Positions 39,612 to 48,342 of a DNA stretch of 53,273 nt are shown here, piece by piece; the first letter of the stretch is position 1, and the number at the start of each line of letters is the position of its first letter. Below the pieces are notes generated by a model, which was given only the letters and a program-made list of their open reading frames with translations, made no database searches and had not been told where the DNA came from. Source of the DNA: Actinoplanes utahensis (lineage in GTDB: Bacteria; Actinomycetota; Actinomycetes; Mycobacteriales; Micromonosporaceae); NCBI RefSeq assembly GCF_016862455.1, contig NZ_BOMZ01000009.1:1-53273 (forward strand), given 5' to 3'. The position numbers and the translations under genes are program-made.

Positions 39612-42329
39612 TCACGACCGGTTGGTGATCTCCCCCACGGGGAGGCCGGGAAGAGCCGAGAGCAGCTGGGTACGCGACCGGACGCCCAGTTTGCGGTAGA
39701 CGCGGGTCAGCGTCGCCTCGACGGTCTTCACGCTCAGGTAGAGCCGGTTGGCGATCTCCCGGTTGCTGGCCCCGGCCCGCACCATCCCGGCGATCCGCAG
39801 CTCGGTCGAGGTCAGCCCCTGCTCGGGGGTCCCCTCGGTACGGGTCAGCATCCGTTCCGCCTCGGCGATCCAGGGCCGGGCCTCGGCCGCACGGAAGAGG
39901 GCCAGGGCCCGGTCGATCGCCTGCCGGGCGGCGGCGTAGCGACGCCGCCGCCGTTCCGCCCCGGCCAGCACCAGCAGGGCGTGCGCCTGCTCGACCGGCT
40001 GCCGGGAGACCTCGAACCGGCGGGCGGCGACGGTGGCCAGCCCGGCCGCGGCGTCCGCCTGCCCCGACTCGGACGCGACCACGGCGGCGGCCCGGTCCAG
40101 GTAGCCGGCGAGCGCGGCCGCACCACCGGCCCGGGCGAGCTCCAGGGTCGCGGCCGCCTCCCGGTGCTCGCCGGAGAGCGCCAGCGCCGCCGCCAGGTCG
40201 GCCCGCCGGCGCACGATCATCGGGTCGGCGCTGCCCGCCTCGGCCTCCAGGTCGTGCAACCGGCGCAGGGTGGCGACCGCGGCCCGGGTGTCACCGGAAC
40301 GCACCTCCGCCTGGGCCAGGGCGTGCAGATTCCGGCGCAGGTAGAGGCCGTCGCCCTCCTGGCGCGAGGAGCGGATGCCCCGGCGGGCGAATCCGGCGGC
40401 GGCGGCCAGGCTGCCACCGGCCAGCTCGGCCACCGCGGCGGTGTACCAGGTGGGGCCGGGACTCAGGCCGGCCTCCTGAGCGGCGCGGGCCGCGCGGTGG
40501 CCGTACCGCAGCGCCTCCTGGCACCGGCCCGCCCTCGTCGCCACCTCGGAGAGGCTGCGCAGCACCTCGACCCGGGCCTCGCCGACCCGGTCGTGCTCGG
40601 CGACCGCGAGCAGGGCGAGCAGTTCCGCGCGGGCCTCGTCGAGCCGGTCGTCGAAGAGCGCGAACCGGGCGGCCATGTAGTGCGGGCCGTAGTGCAGCCA
40701 GTCCGGCGCGGGCGTGGCCGGCAGCGCCAGCGCGCGGTCCAGGGAGTCCCGCCAGCAGGCCACCCCTCGCACCCGCTGGATCGAGGCGATGATGGTCAGC
40801 GCCATCGCCTCGATGGTGGGGTCGCCGGCGAGCCGGGCCGCCTCCTCCGCGCGCCGCGCCTCGGCCGCGGCCGCCTCCAGGTCTCCGGCCAGGAACGCGG
40901 CGAAGGTCAGCCGCAACCGGACCGGGGCCGCGAGCTCCGGATCGTCGCCGGCCTCGGCGAGCGCGGCGGCGAACGTCTCCCCCATCTCGGACAGCGCCTG
41001 CCCGGCCAGGTCGAGCAGGACGAGGCGGGCCCGGACCCGGTGCGCGGGCGGCGCGTCGGCGGTCAGCACCGCCTCGGCGGCCCGCCCGGCCACGGCGGGC
41101 ACCCCGCCGGTGATCGCCGTGCGGGCGGCGGTGACCAGCCAGTCGAGGCGGTCCGCGGCGAGTTCCGGCGGGCAGCGGTCGGCGGCGAGCAGGTACAGCT
41201 CGGCGGCGGTCCGGTCGGCGCCGCGCAGGGCGCAGCGACCGGCCGCCGCGGCCAGGCCGGCGGCGACCGCGGCGTCCGGGCGGGCGGTGCGCAGGGCCTG
41301 CTGGCGTAGGGCCTCCACCGGGTCGTACGCCGCCGCGGCCAGCTCGGCGTGCACCCCGCTCCGCTCGGCCGCCGGCGTCTCGTCGGCCAGCACCCGGCCC
41401 AGCAGCGGCGGCGTGAACCGGATCCGCTCCCCGGCCACCTCGACCACCCCGGCCGCGACCGCCGCACGCAGTTCGCCGGCCGCCTCGTCCCGGCCGGCCC
41501 GCAGCAGCAGGGTGATCGTCGGCTCGGTGGCCAGCGCCGCGGTCAGCAGGGTCCGGCGGACCGCGGCGGACAGGCCGGCGAGCCGTTCCCGGGCCAGGTC
41601 GCGCACGTTCTCCGGCAGGGGCGCGGGCCGCCAGGCGGCGCCGGGCACGACCGCGCCGCCCAGCTCGAGGGCGAGGAACGGGTTGCCGCCGCTGTCCTGG
41701 TGCAGCCGGCTGGCCGTACGGCAGGGCAGGCCGCGGGATTCGAGCAGGGCGGTCAGGTCGTCCGGCGACAGCGGCGGCACCGCCAGCTCGAGCACCGGGG
41801 CGGGACACAGCCGGACGGCGCGGGAACGGCCGGGGCGGCGTTCGGCGGCGGCCACCCGGACCCGGGGGCCGGGGCGGCGGCGCATCGCGAACCCGATCAG
41901 CTCGGCCGACTCCGGGTCGAGCCACTGGACGTCGTCCAGGACGAGCAGCACCGGGGTGGCGCGGGCACAACGGGCCAGCAGCTCCGGCAGGACCAGGCGC
42001 CGGGCCAGCGCCGGCGCTCCGGTGCGGGACGGCCGGCCCTGGGACAGCGCGGCGAGCGAACGCCGTGGCGCGGGCGCCAGAGCGGCGACCGCGTCCGCCG
42101 GGACCTGGCGGACGAGATCGGCGACCCCGGAGTACGCCAGGGTCCGCTCGCCGCGGGCCGGGCGCAGGCGGAGGACCAGCTCGCCTCGCGCCGCGGCCCG
42201 GTCGGCGACGGCGTCGAGGAGCGCGGACCGGCCGATGCCGGGCGGCCCGTGCAGGGCCACGCCGCCACCGGTGGCCAGCCGGGCTTCGACCGCCGCGAGC
42301 AGTGCCTCCCGGCCGTGCAGATCAGGCAC
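39612..42329 (-). CDS. large ATP-binding LuxR-family (LAL) transcriptional regulator
   Basis: A 905-residue protein: AAA-like ATPase at the N-terminus, long TPR-like helical middle, and a C-terminal LuxR helix-turn-helix ('LTSTELRIAGMVRAGASNREIANRLYLSVKTVEATLTRVYRKLGV'). Walker B is 'VLLVLDDVQWLDP' (about 125-137). Walker A reads 'LHGPPGIGRSALL', with Arg 34 where Lys is normal, so nucleotide binding may be altered. LAL proteins sense ligands and activate secondary-metabolism or sugar genes; the target is unknown. GTG at 42329 preceded by TAGTCT-N6, so probably leaderless. Confidence 0.93.
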   Translation of the reverse strand: MPDLHGREALLAAVEARLATGGGVALHGPPGIGRSALLDAVADRAAARGELVLRLRPARGERTLAYSGVADLVRQVPADAVAALAPAPRRSLAALSQGRPSRTGAPALARRLVLPELLARCARATPVLLVLDDVQWLDPESAELIGFAMRRRPGPRVRVAAAERRPGRSRAVRLCPAPVLELAVPPLSPDDLTALLESRGLPCRTASRLHQDSGGNPFLALELGGAVVPGAAWRPAPLPENVRDLARERLAGLSAAVRRTLLTAALATEPTITLLLRAGRDEAAGELRAAVAAGVVEVAGERIRFTPPLLGRVLADETPAAERSGVHAELAAAAYDPVEALRQQALRTARPDAAVAAGLAAAAGRCALRGADRTAAELYLLAADRCPPELAADRLDWLVTAARTAITGGVPAVAGRAAEAVLTADAPPAHRVRARLVLLDLAGQALSEMGETFAAALAEAGDDPELAAPVRLRLTFAAFLAGDLEAAAAEARRAEEAARLAGDPTIEAMALTIIASIQRVRGVACWRDSLDRALALPATPAPDWLHYGPHYMAARFALFDDRLDEARAELLALLAVAEHDRVGEARVEVLRSLSEVATRAGRCQEALRYGHRAARAAQEAGLSPGPTWYTAAVAELAGGSLAAAAGFARRGIRSSRQEGDGLYLRRNLHALAQAEVRSGDTRAAVATLRRLHDLEAEAGSADPMIVRRRADLAAALALSGEHREAAATLELARAGGAAALAGYLDRAAAVVASESGQADAAAGLATVAARRFEVSRQPVEQAHALLVLAGAERRRRRYAAARQAIDRALALFRAAEARPWIAEAERMLTRTEGTPEQGLTSTELRIAGMVRAGASNREIANRLYLSVKTVEATLTRVYRKLGVRSRTQLLSALPGLPVGEITNRS

Positions 42330-42335
42330 GCGGCC

Positions 42336-42341
42336 AGACTA
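42336..42341 (-). promoter_or_regulatory. leaderless -10 box TAGTCT
   Basis: On the minus strand TAGTCT, six bases, then the GTG at 42329, with no Shine-Dalgarno. Confidence 0.45.
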
Positions 42342-42392
42342 GGGACCGAGAGACATGGGTATCAATGAATTCCCGGCTATGTCACACCGCGG

Positions 42393-42926
42393 TCATCTGG
42401 TGGCCGTGACACTCTTGGCGGTCACCGAGCCGTCACCGGCCGTCTCGCCCTGGACGGTGACCGACTGGCCGGCCTTGACGTCGCCGAGCCTGCCGCTGGT
42501 CGTGGTGCTGACCGTGGTGGCGCCGTCGGTCCTGACGGTGACGACCGTGCCGTCGGCGGTCTCGACGTAGATCGTCTTGCCGTCGACCAGCTTGACCTTG
42601 CCGGTGGTGCCGCCGGCCGCGGCAGCCGCCGTGGTCTGCGGTCCGAGACCTCCGGGCGCGCCGCTCGCGCTCATCCCGCCGGGGAAGCGACCGCCGCCTC
42701 CGCCGGGGAATCCGCTCGCGGTGGACGAGGAGGCCGCACCCCACGTCTTCTGGGCCTGGACGCCGCCGAGGAAGCCGCCCATCAGCAGCGCGGCCACGCC
42801 GAGGCCGACCGTGCCCTTGTTCCACCACTTCTTCGGCGCCGCGGCGGCCAGTTCGGCGGAGAGGCCGTCATGCTCGTCAGTGGGCACGGCCGAGATGATC
42901 GCGGTCTCGTCGTTCATCGTTGTCAC
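42393..42926 (-). CDS. membrane-anchored DUF5666-like protein
   Basis: A 177-residue protein; GTG start with GAGGA seven bases upstream. A cytoplasmic N-terminus (about 1-38) is followed by one membrane helix ('GTVGLGVAALLMGGFLGGVQA', about 38-58), a Gly-rich linker with 'GFPGGGGGRFPGGM', and a small beta domain ('GKVKLVDGKTIYVETADGTVVTVRTDGATTVS...GQSVTVQGE', about 108-175) like the OB-type DUF5666 fold. Ten bases downstream of the ABC permease, so last gene of the export operon. Possibly an extracytoplasmic accessory or sensor. Confidence 0.7.
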   Translation of the reverse strand: MTTMNDETAIISAVPTDEHDGLSAELAAAAPKKWWNKGTVGLGVAALLMGGFLGGVQAQKTWGAASSSTASGFPGGGGGRFPGGMSASGAPGGLGPQTTAAAAAGGTTGKVKLVDGKTIYVETADGTVVTVRTDGATTVSTTTSGRLGDVKAGQSVTVQGETAGDGSVTAKSVTATR

Positions 42927-42936
42927 AACGGGGTCC

Positions 42937-44139
42937 TCACTCGTAGCGCAGCGCGTCGATGGGACGCAGGCGGGCGGCGCGGGCGGCGGGCAGACCGCCG
43001 AAGAACAGCCCGATCGCGATGGACACGCCGACGGCGTACCCGATCGAACTGGGCACGATCACCGGTGTCACGCCGACGATCTCGAACCGGGCGCCGATCA
43101 GCGCGGCGGCCACCCCGAGGGCGCCGCCGAGCACGCTCAACAGGCTCGCCTCGATCAGGAACTGGGTCAGGATCACCCGGCGGGGCGCGCCGAGCGCCTT
43201 GCGGATGCCGATCTCCCGGGTCCGCTCGGTCACCGTGACCAGCATGATGTTGGTGATGCCGATGCCGCCGACCAGCAGGCTGATCGCGGCGACCACGCCG
43301 AGCAGGGTGGTGAACGTGTCGGCGGTCTCGGTCTGCGTCTCCAGCAGCGACGACGCGTTCTGGATCCGGTAGGGGGTGCTGCCGCTCGACTCCGGCACAT
43401 CGAGCCTCTGGTTCAGGATCGTGGCGACCTGGCTCTGCACCGCGTCGACGTCGTCCGGGTCGTTCGCCTCCACGATGATCGAGGTGAGCGGGCCGTACCC
43501 GGTGAGCACCTGCTGCACCGCGGTGAGCGGCGCGACGGCGGTGTCGTCGGCGTCCTGGAAGCCGGTGGAGGTCTTCTCCTCGAGGACCCCGACGACGGTG
43601 AACAGCGCCCCGCCGACGGTGACCTGCTCGCCGATCGGGTCGATGCCGCCGAACAGCTCCTCGGCGACGGTCTGCCCGATCACCACCACCCGGCGGCCCT
43701 GGTCGACGTCGTCGGAGGTGAACCCGGTCCCCCTGCCGACCGGCGTGCTGGACGCGGTGAACCAGGCCGGCGTGGTCCCGACGAAGGTGGCGACCGCGTG
43801 GTCGGCGCCCTCGTACGTCATCGTCGCCGAGGACGAGCTGACCACCGGCGACACCGACCTGACGTCCGGCGCCAACTCGGCGTCGACGAGCGCGTCGGCC
43901 ATGTCCCTGGTGAGCGAGGTGCTGCTGGAGCCGCCACGGCCGGTGCTCATCACGGTGATGGTGTTGGTGCCCAGCGCCTCGATCCGGTCGCTGATCGCCT
44001 TGGCCGAGCCGTTGCCGACCGCGACCAGCAGGATCACCGCGGCGACACCGATCAGGATGCCGAGCATGGTGAGCGCGGACCGCAGCTTGTTGGCGCTCAG
44101 GCCGCGCAACGCGAAACGTACGACCTCGACGAAGTTCAT
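42937..44139 (-). CDS. MacB-like ABC transporter permease
   Basis: A 400-residue MacB/FtsX-type permease: TM1 near the N-terminus ('SALTMLGILIGVAAVILLVAVG'), a large extracytoplasmic domain (about 45-270), then three helices ('TLLGVVAAISLLVGGIGITNIMLVTV', 'FLIEASLLSVLGGALGVAAALIG', 'VSIAIGLFFGGLPAARAARLRPIDALRYE'). The 'TERTREIGIRKALGAPRRVIL' coupling motif is typical. ATGA overlap with the ATPase gene. Mechanotransmission-type export rather than classical import is expected from the family. Confidence 0.93.
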   Translation of the reverse strand: MNFVEVVRFALRGLSANKLRSALTMLGILIGVAAVILLVAVGNGSAKAISDRIEALGTNTITVMSTGRGGSSSTSLTRDMADALVDAELAPDVRSVSPVVSSSSATMTYEGADHAVATFVGTTPAWFTASSTPVGRGTGFTSDDVDQGRRVVVIGQTVAEELFGGIDPIGEQVTVGGALFTVVGVLEEKTSTGFQDADDTAVAPLTAVQQVLTGYGPLTSIIVEANDPDDVDAVQSQVATILNQRLDVPESSGSTPYRIQNASSLLETQTETADTFTTLLGVVAAISLLVGGIGITNIMLVTVTERTREIGIRKALGAPRRVILTQFLIEASLLSVLGGALGVAAALIGARFEIVGVTPVIVPSSIGYAVGVSIAIGLFFGGLPAARAARLRPIDALRYE

Positions 44140-44876
44140 CGCGCGTGCCGCCCGGCCATCGCGGCGCCCACCGGTGGCAGGTGCAACGGCGACTGCCGCT
44201 CGTCCGTCACGATCGAGCCGTCCACCAGTTTGATCAGCCGCTTGGCGCGGGCGCCGACCTCGTCCTCGTGCGTGATGATCACGATGGTCCGGCCGGCCGC
44301 GCTCAGATCGTCGAAGACCTGCAGCACGTCGTCGGTGGACTGGGAGTCCAGGTTCCCGGTGGGCTCGTCGGCGAGCAGCAGGGCCGGTTCGGTGACCAGG
44401 GCCCGGGCCACCGCGACGCGCTGCTGCTGGCCGCCGGAGAGCTGGTTGGGCTCGTGGTCGGCGCGGGCCGCGAGACCGACGACGTCGAGGGCCTCCATCG
44501 CGCGGCGGCGGCGTTCCCTCGCCTGGACCCCGGCGTACGCCAGGGGCAGTTCCACGTTCGCCACCGCGGTGGTCCGCGGGATCAGGTTGAACGACTGGAA
44601 GATGAAGCCGATGAGCCGGTTCCGGGCCAGCGCGAGCTGGCCGTCGGAGAGCCCGCTGACGTCCACGCCGTCCAGCAGGTACCGCCCGGAGGTGGGGACG
44701 TCCAGGGCGCCGAGGATGTTCATCAGGGTCGACTTGCCGGAGCCGGAGGAGCCCATGATGGCCGCGTAGTCGCCGCGCTGCACGGTGAGCGAGACCCCGC
44801 GCAGCGCGTGCACGGTCGCCTCACCCTCGCCGTAGATCTTCTTCAGGTTCGTGACCTGGAGGACCGGCTTGCTCAT
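44136..44876 (-). CDS. MacB-like ABC transporter ATPase
   Basis: A 246-residue ATPase: Walker A 'GSSGSGKST', Q-loop 'FIFQSFNLIPRTT', signature 'QLSGGQQQRVAVARAL', Walker B 'LLLADEPTGNLDS', H-loop 'VIITHEDE'. These match the LolD/MacB/FtsE subfamily. It overlaps by ATGA with genes on both sides (adaptor upstream, permease downstream), so all three are made in step. It powers export through the permease in a complex with the adaptor. Confidence 0.96.
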   Translation of the reverse strand: MSKPVLQVTNLKKIYGEGEATVHALRGVSLTVQRGDYAAIMGSSGSGKSTLMNILGALDVPTSGRYLLDGVDVSGLSDGQLALARNRLIGFIFQSFNLIPRTTAVANVELPLAYAGVQARERRRRAMEALDVVGLAARADHEPNQLSGGQQQRVAVARALVTEPALLLADEPTGNLDSQSTDDVLQVFDDLSAAGRTIVIITHEDEVGARAKRLIKLVDGSIVTDERQSPLHLPPVGAAMAGRHAR

Positions 44877-46051
44877 CGGCCACCGCCGCCGCCCGGGCCG
44901 CCCCCGCCGCCGGAGAAGCCGCCGAGGCCGCCGCCGCCCATCATGCCGCCGCCCTGCTGGCTGCCGCTGGTGCTGGTCGAGGTGGTCTTGACCACGACCT
45001 GCTCGCCCGCGGTGAGCCCGGAGGTGATCTCGGTGCCCGCGTCGCCCTCCAGGCCGATCTGCACCGCCCGGGTCTCCCGCACACCGTTCGCGACGACCGT
45101 GACGGTGCGCCGGTTGCCGGCCCTGGTGATGGCGGCCGCGTCGACCAGGACCACGTTCTCCTTGGAGCCGGTGGTGACCGAGACCGAGACGGTCTGGCCG
45201 ACCTTGGCGCCGGCCGGCACCTTGTCGAGGGTGAGCGTGACGCCGTAGGTGACCACGCTGTCGGAGGTGGTCGCGGACGGGTCGATCGCGGCGACCCGGG
45301 CGCTCTGCGAGACGCCGCTGAGCGCGTTCCAGGTGACCGTGGCGACCTGCTTCTCCTTGAGGCTCGTCGCGTCCGCCTCGGCGAAGCTCGCCGCCACCTG
45401 CATCCTCGTCAGGTCGGCGATCTCGATGAAGCCGCTGGACGACGACGAGCTGCCGCTGCCGCTGCCGGCCGAGCCGCCGGACGCGCCGGACGAGCTGGAC
45501 GACGAGCCGGAGGCGGAGCCGCCGAGGGTGCCGTCGACCGCGGTGACCGTGCCGGCCATCGGGGCGGTCAGCACCGTCCCGTCCATCCCCGACTCGGCCT
45601 CGTCCACGGCCAGCTCGGCCTGGGCCACCTCGTTCTCGGCCTCGGTGGTGTCCGAGCCGGCGGTCTCGGCGCGGTCCAGGGCGTCCCGCGCCGCGTCCCG
45701 GTCGGCCTCGGCGGCGTCCAGGGCGCGCTGCGCGGCGGCCGGGTCGACCCTGGCCAGCGCCTGACCCTTCTCGACCTGGTCGCCGACCTTCACGTGGATC
45801 GCGGTGACCGTGCCGCTGGTCTCGAAGGTCGCGCTCGCGGTGCCGGCGCTCTCCAGGGTGCCGTCCGCGGTCGCGGTCCTGGTGACCGTGCCCTGCTGGA
45901 CGGTGACCGTACGTTCGGAGGCCGTCGCCGCCGTCGCCCCGCCGCCGGAAGAGGAGAATGTCTCGTACACCGTGGCGGCCCCGGCGACGAGCGCGACGCC
46001 GATCACGGCGTTGACCACCAGAGACGGGTGGCGGCTCAGACGTACCTTCAT
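44873..46051 (-). CDS. MacA/HlyD-like periplasmic adaptor
   Basis: A 392-residue membrane-fusion-type protein. The ATG at 46051 has GAGAG eight bases upstream (a GTG three codons earlier lacks one). N-terminal membrane helix about 10-30, split lipoyl motif ('GTVTAIHVKVGDQVEKGQALARVDP' and 'TVLTAPMAGTVTAVDG'), a short helical hairpin, a barrel, and a C-terminal Gly-rich tail ('GGGMMGGGGLGGF...'). A Ser/Gly stretch of about 30 residues interrupts the lipoyl half. As a monoderm it needs no outer-membrane channel, so its role is likely substrate capture at the cell surface. Confidence 0.88.
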   Translation of the reverse strand: MKVRLSRHPSLVVNAVIGVALVAGAATVYETFSSSGGGATAATASERTVTVQQGTVTRTATADGTLESAGTASATFETSGTVTAIHVKVGDQVEKGQALARVDPAAAQRALDAAEADRDAARDALDRAETAGSDTTEAENEVAQAELAVDEAESGMDGTVLTAPMAGTVTAVDGTLGGSASGSSSSSSGASGGSAGSGSGSSSSSSGFIEIADLTRMQVAASFAEADATSLKEKQVATVTWNALSGVSQSARVAAIDPSATTSDSVVTYGVTLTLDKVPAGAKVGQTVSVSVTTGSKENVVLVDAAAITRAGNRRTVTVVANGVRETRAVQIGLEGDAGTEITSGLTAGEQVVVKTTSTSTSGSQQGGGMMGGGGLGGFSGGGGGPGGGGGR

Positions 46052-46115
46052 GCCGCACACTCTCGGGCCCGGGGCTATGAGGAGCTTCGGCGCAACCTGG
46101 GAGCCACCTCAGAAC

Positions 46116-47543
46116 TCACGCCGCGTCACCGACGGCCGGAAGTTCCACCCGGAAGGTGGCCCCGCCGCCCGGGGTCTCGCGCAGCACGACGTCGCCGCCG
46201 TGTCCCCGCACGATCGCCGCCACGATCGCCAGGCCCAGCCCGGAACCGCCGCCCTTGGTGCGGGAACGGCTCGAGTCGGCGCGGTAGAGCCGCTCGAAGA
46301 TCCGCTCCGCGTGCTCGGCCGGCACGCCGGGACCGTCGTCGCACACCTCCAGCACGGCCACCGGGTGGCCGTCGTCACCGGTGGACAGCCCGACCCGTAC
46401 CGTGACGGTCGTCCCCGGTGGGGTGTGGTGCAGGGCGTTCGCCACCAGGTTCGTGGCGACCTGCCGCAACCCGTGGTCGTCGCCGAGGACGGTGGCCGGC
46501 TCGAAGAAGTCGTCGTCGCCCAGACCGGCCAGCAGCACCTGACGGCCCGGCATGCGGGCGTGCGCGTCCCGGATGGTGTCGGCGGCGATCTCCAGCAGGT
46601 CCACCCGGCGCAGGTCGAGGGTGCGCTGCTGATCCATTCGGGCCAGCCGGAGCAGGTCCTCGACCAGCACCGCCATCCGGGCCGACTCGGCCTCGATCCG
46701 CGCCATCGTCTCGTCCAGCTGCGGGCCGGGCGGGGCGCCGCCGCGCCGGTACAACTCGGCCCACCCGCGGATCGAGGTGAGCGGGGTCCGCAGCTCGTGC
46801 GAGGCGTCCGCGACGAACTGCCGCAGCTTCTGCTCGGAGGCGGTACGCGCCTCGACCTCTCCCTCGATCCGGGTGAGCATGGCGTTCAGGGCCAGACCGA
46901 GGCGGCCCGGCTCGGTGTGCGGGTCGGTGTCCGGAACCCGGCCGGACAGGTTGCCGCCGGAGATGTCGGCGGCCACCGCCTCCATCGCGGTGAGCGGCCG
47001 CAGCCCGATCCGTACCACGAAGGCGGCGCCGAACCCGAGCGCCGTCAGCACCAGCAGCAGCACCCCGGCGTCGATCAGGACGAGCTGTTCGGTGGTCTGC
47101 TCCACCTCGACCAGGGAGTAGCCGACCAGGGCGCGTTCCCCGGTGTCGCCGATGTCGACGGTGAGGACGCGCCAGTCCGAGCCGGCAGCCGACGAGACCG
47201 TGTAGGGACGGCCGGCGGCGGAGGCGGGCAGGTCGGCGGCGGGCCTGGTGTCGTCGACCGGTGTGCTGCGGGCGGTGTCGAGGGTGCCGTCGGCGTGGTA
47301 GACGTACATGATCTGGTCCGGGCCCAGGCCACGGAACCGGCCCGGGCGCGGGCCGAAACCCGAGGGGCTGGATTCGGACAACGGCCTGCTTATGCCGATG
47401 AGCTGGTCGTCGATGCGATTCTCCAGATATTTCGTTATCAGCAGGACGCCGGCGACGTTGGCCACGACGAGCGCCACGCCGGACAGCACCGCCACGACCA
47501 GGACCAGCCTGGACTTGAGCGTCCAGTAACGCCAGGGAGTCAC
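46116..47543 (-). CDS. two-component sensor histidine kinase
   Basis: A 475-residue kinase; GTG at 47543 overlaps the regulator stop (GTGA). TM1 about 12-33, extracytoplasmic sensor about 35-170, TM2 ('DAGVLLLVLTALGFGAAFVV'), HAMP, then HisKA with 'DASHELRTPLTSIRGWAEL' (His 249) and a HATPase domain: N-box 'LVANALHHTPPGT', 'VCDDGPGVP', 'GGGSGLGLAIV'. All kinase motifs intact. Same order (regulator then kinase) as CutS/CutR-type and BaeSR-type pairs. The sensor domain probably responds to a cell-envelope signal linked to the adjacent exporter. Confidence 0.95.
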   Translation of the reverse strand: MTPWRYWTLKSRLVLVVAVLSGVALVVANVAGVLLITKYLENRIDDQLIGISRPLSESSPSGFGPRPGRFRGLGPDQIMYVYHADGTLDTARSTPVDDTRPAADLPASAAGRPYTVSSAAGSDWRVLTVDIGDTGERALVGYSLVEVEQTTEQLVLIDAGVLLLVLTALGFGAAFVVRIGLRPLTAMEAVAADISGGNLSGRVPDTDPHTEPGRLGLALNAMLTRIEGEVEARTASEQKLRQFVADASHELRTPLTSIRGWAELYRRGGAPPGPQLDETMARIEAESARMAVLVEDLLRLARMDQQRTLDLRRVDLLEIAADTIRDAHARMPGRQVLLAGLGDDDFFEPATVLGDDHGLRQVATNLVANALHHTPPGTTVTVRVGLSTGDDGHPVAVLEVCDDGPGVPAEHAERIFERLYRADSSRSRTKGGGSGLGLAIVAAIVRGHGGDVVLRETPGGGATFRVELPAVGDAA

Positions 47544-48262
47544 TCCCCGTCGCGGGGCAGCCGCAGCGCGTACCCCACCCCCCGCACCGTGTGGATCAGC
47601 GGCGGATCCGTCTTGTCGATCTTCCGGCGCAGGTAGTAGACGTAGGACTCCACGATGCGGCCGTCGCCGCCGAAGTCGTACTTCCACACCCGGTCCAGGA
47701 TCTGCGCCTTGCTGACCACCCGGCCCGCGTTGATCATCAGGTACCGCAGCAGGTTGAACTCCGTCGGCGACAACTCGATCAGCCGGCCCGCCCGCCGTAC
47801 CTCGTGGGCGTCCTCGGAGAGCTCCAGGTCCGCGTACCGCAGCATCCCGGTGTCCTCCCGCGGCTCCTCGGGCAGGCTGCGGCGCAGGATCGCGCGTATC
47901 CGTAGCACGACCTCCTCGAGACTGAACGGCTTGGTGACATAGTCGTCCGCGCCGGCCGACAGCCCGAGGATGCGGTCCTCCACCGCGTCCCGGGCCGTGA
48001 GGAACAGGACCGGGACCCGGTGACCCGCGGCCCGCAGCCGCCGGGCCACCTCGATGCCGTCGAGGTCCGGGAGCATCACGTCGAGGACGATCAGATCCGG
48101 CTCGAACTCTCGCACCGCCATCAGGGCGCCGTGTCCCGACTCGACCACCCGCACGTCGAAGGCGACGAGCCGGAGCGTCGCGCTGAGCAACGCGGAGATG
48201 TTCGGCTCGTCGTCGACGACGAGGACGCGGGACGGCCGCGCCGCGGGATCGATCGACGTCAC
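47540..48262 (-). CDS. OmpR-family response regulator
   Basis: A 240-residue regulator: receiver domain with acidic pair 'VVDDEP' (Asp 17 and 18), phospho-acceptor Asp 61 ('LIVLDVMLPD'), 'FLTARD' and Lys in 'DDYVTKPF'; then a winged helix with 'IELSPTEFNLLRYLMINAGRVVSKAQIL' and 'RIVESYVYYLRRKID'. The GTG at 48262 is chosen; a GTG eight codons upstream is possible and neither has a clear Shine-Dalgarno. Likely binds the direct CCTAGG repeats upstream of the cluster, which is inference. Confidence 0.94.
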   Translation of the reverse strand: MTSIDPAARPSRVLVVDDEPNISALLSATLRLVAFDVRVVESGHGALMAVREFEPDLIVLDVMLPDLDGIEVARRLRAAGHRVPVLFLTARDAVEDRILGLSAGADDYVTKPFSLEEVVLRIRAILRRSLPEEPREDTGMLRYADLELSEDAHEVRRAGRLIELSPTEFNLLRYLMINAGRVVSKAQILDRVWKYDFGGDGRIVESYVYYLRRKIDKTDPPLIHTVRGVGYALRLPRDGE

Positions 48263-48342
48263 GGAACCACGGGTTTCGGTGTGCACCGCACTAGAACTAT
48301 CAGCGTTCTCTTTGAATCGGCTATGAGCGGGACGGGAGATCG

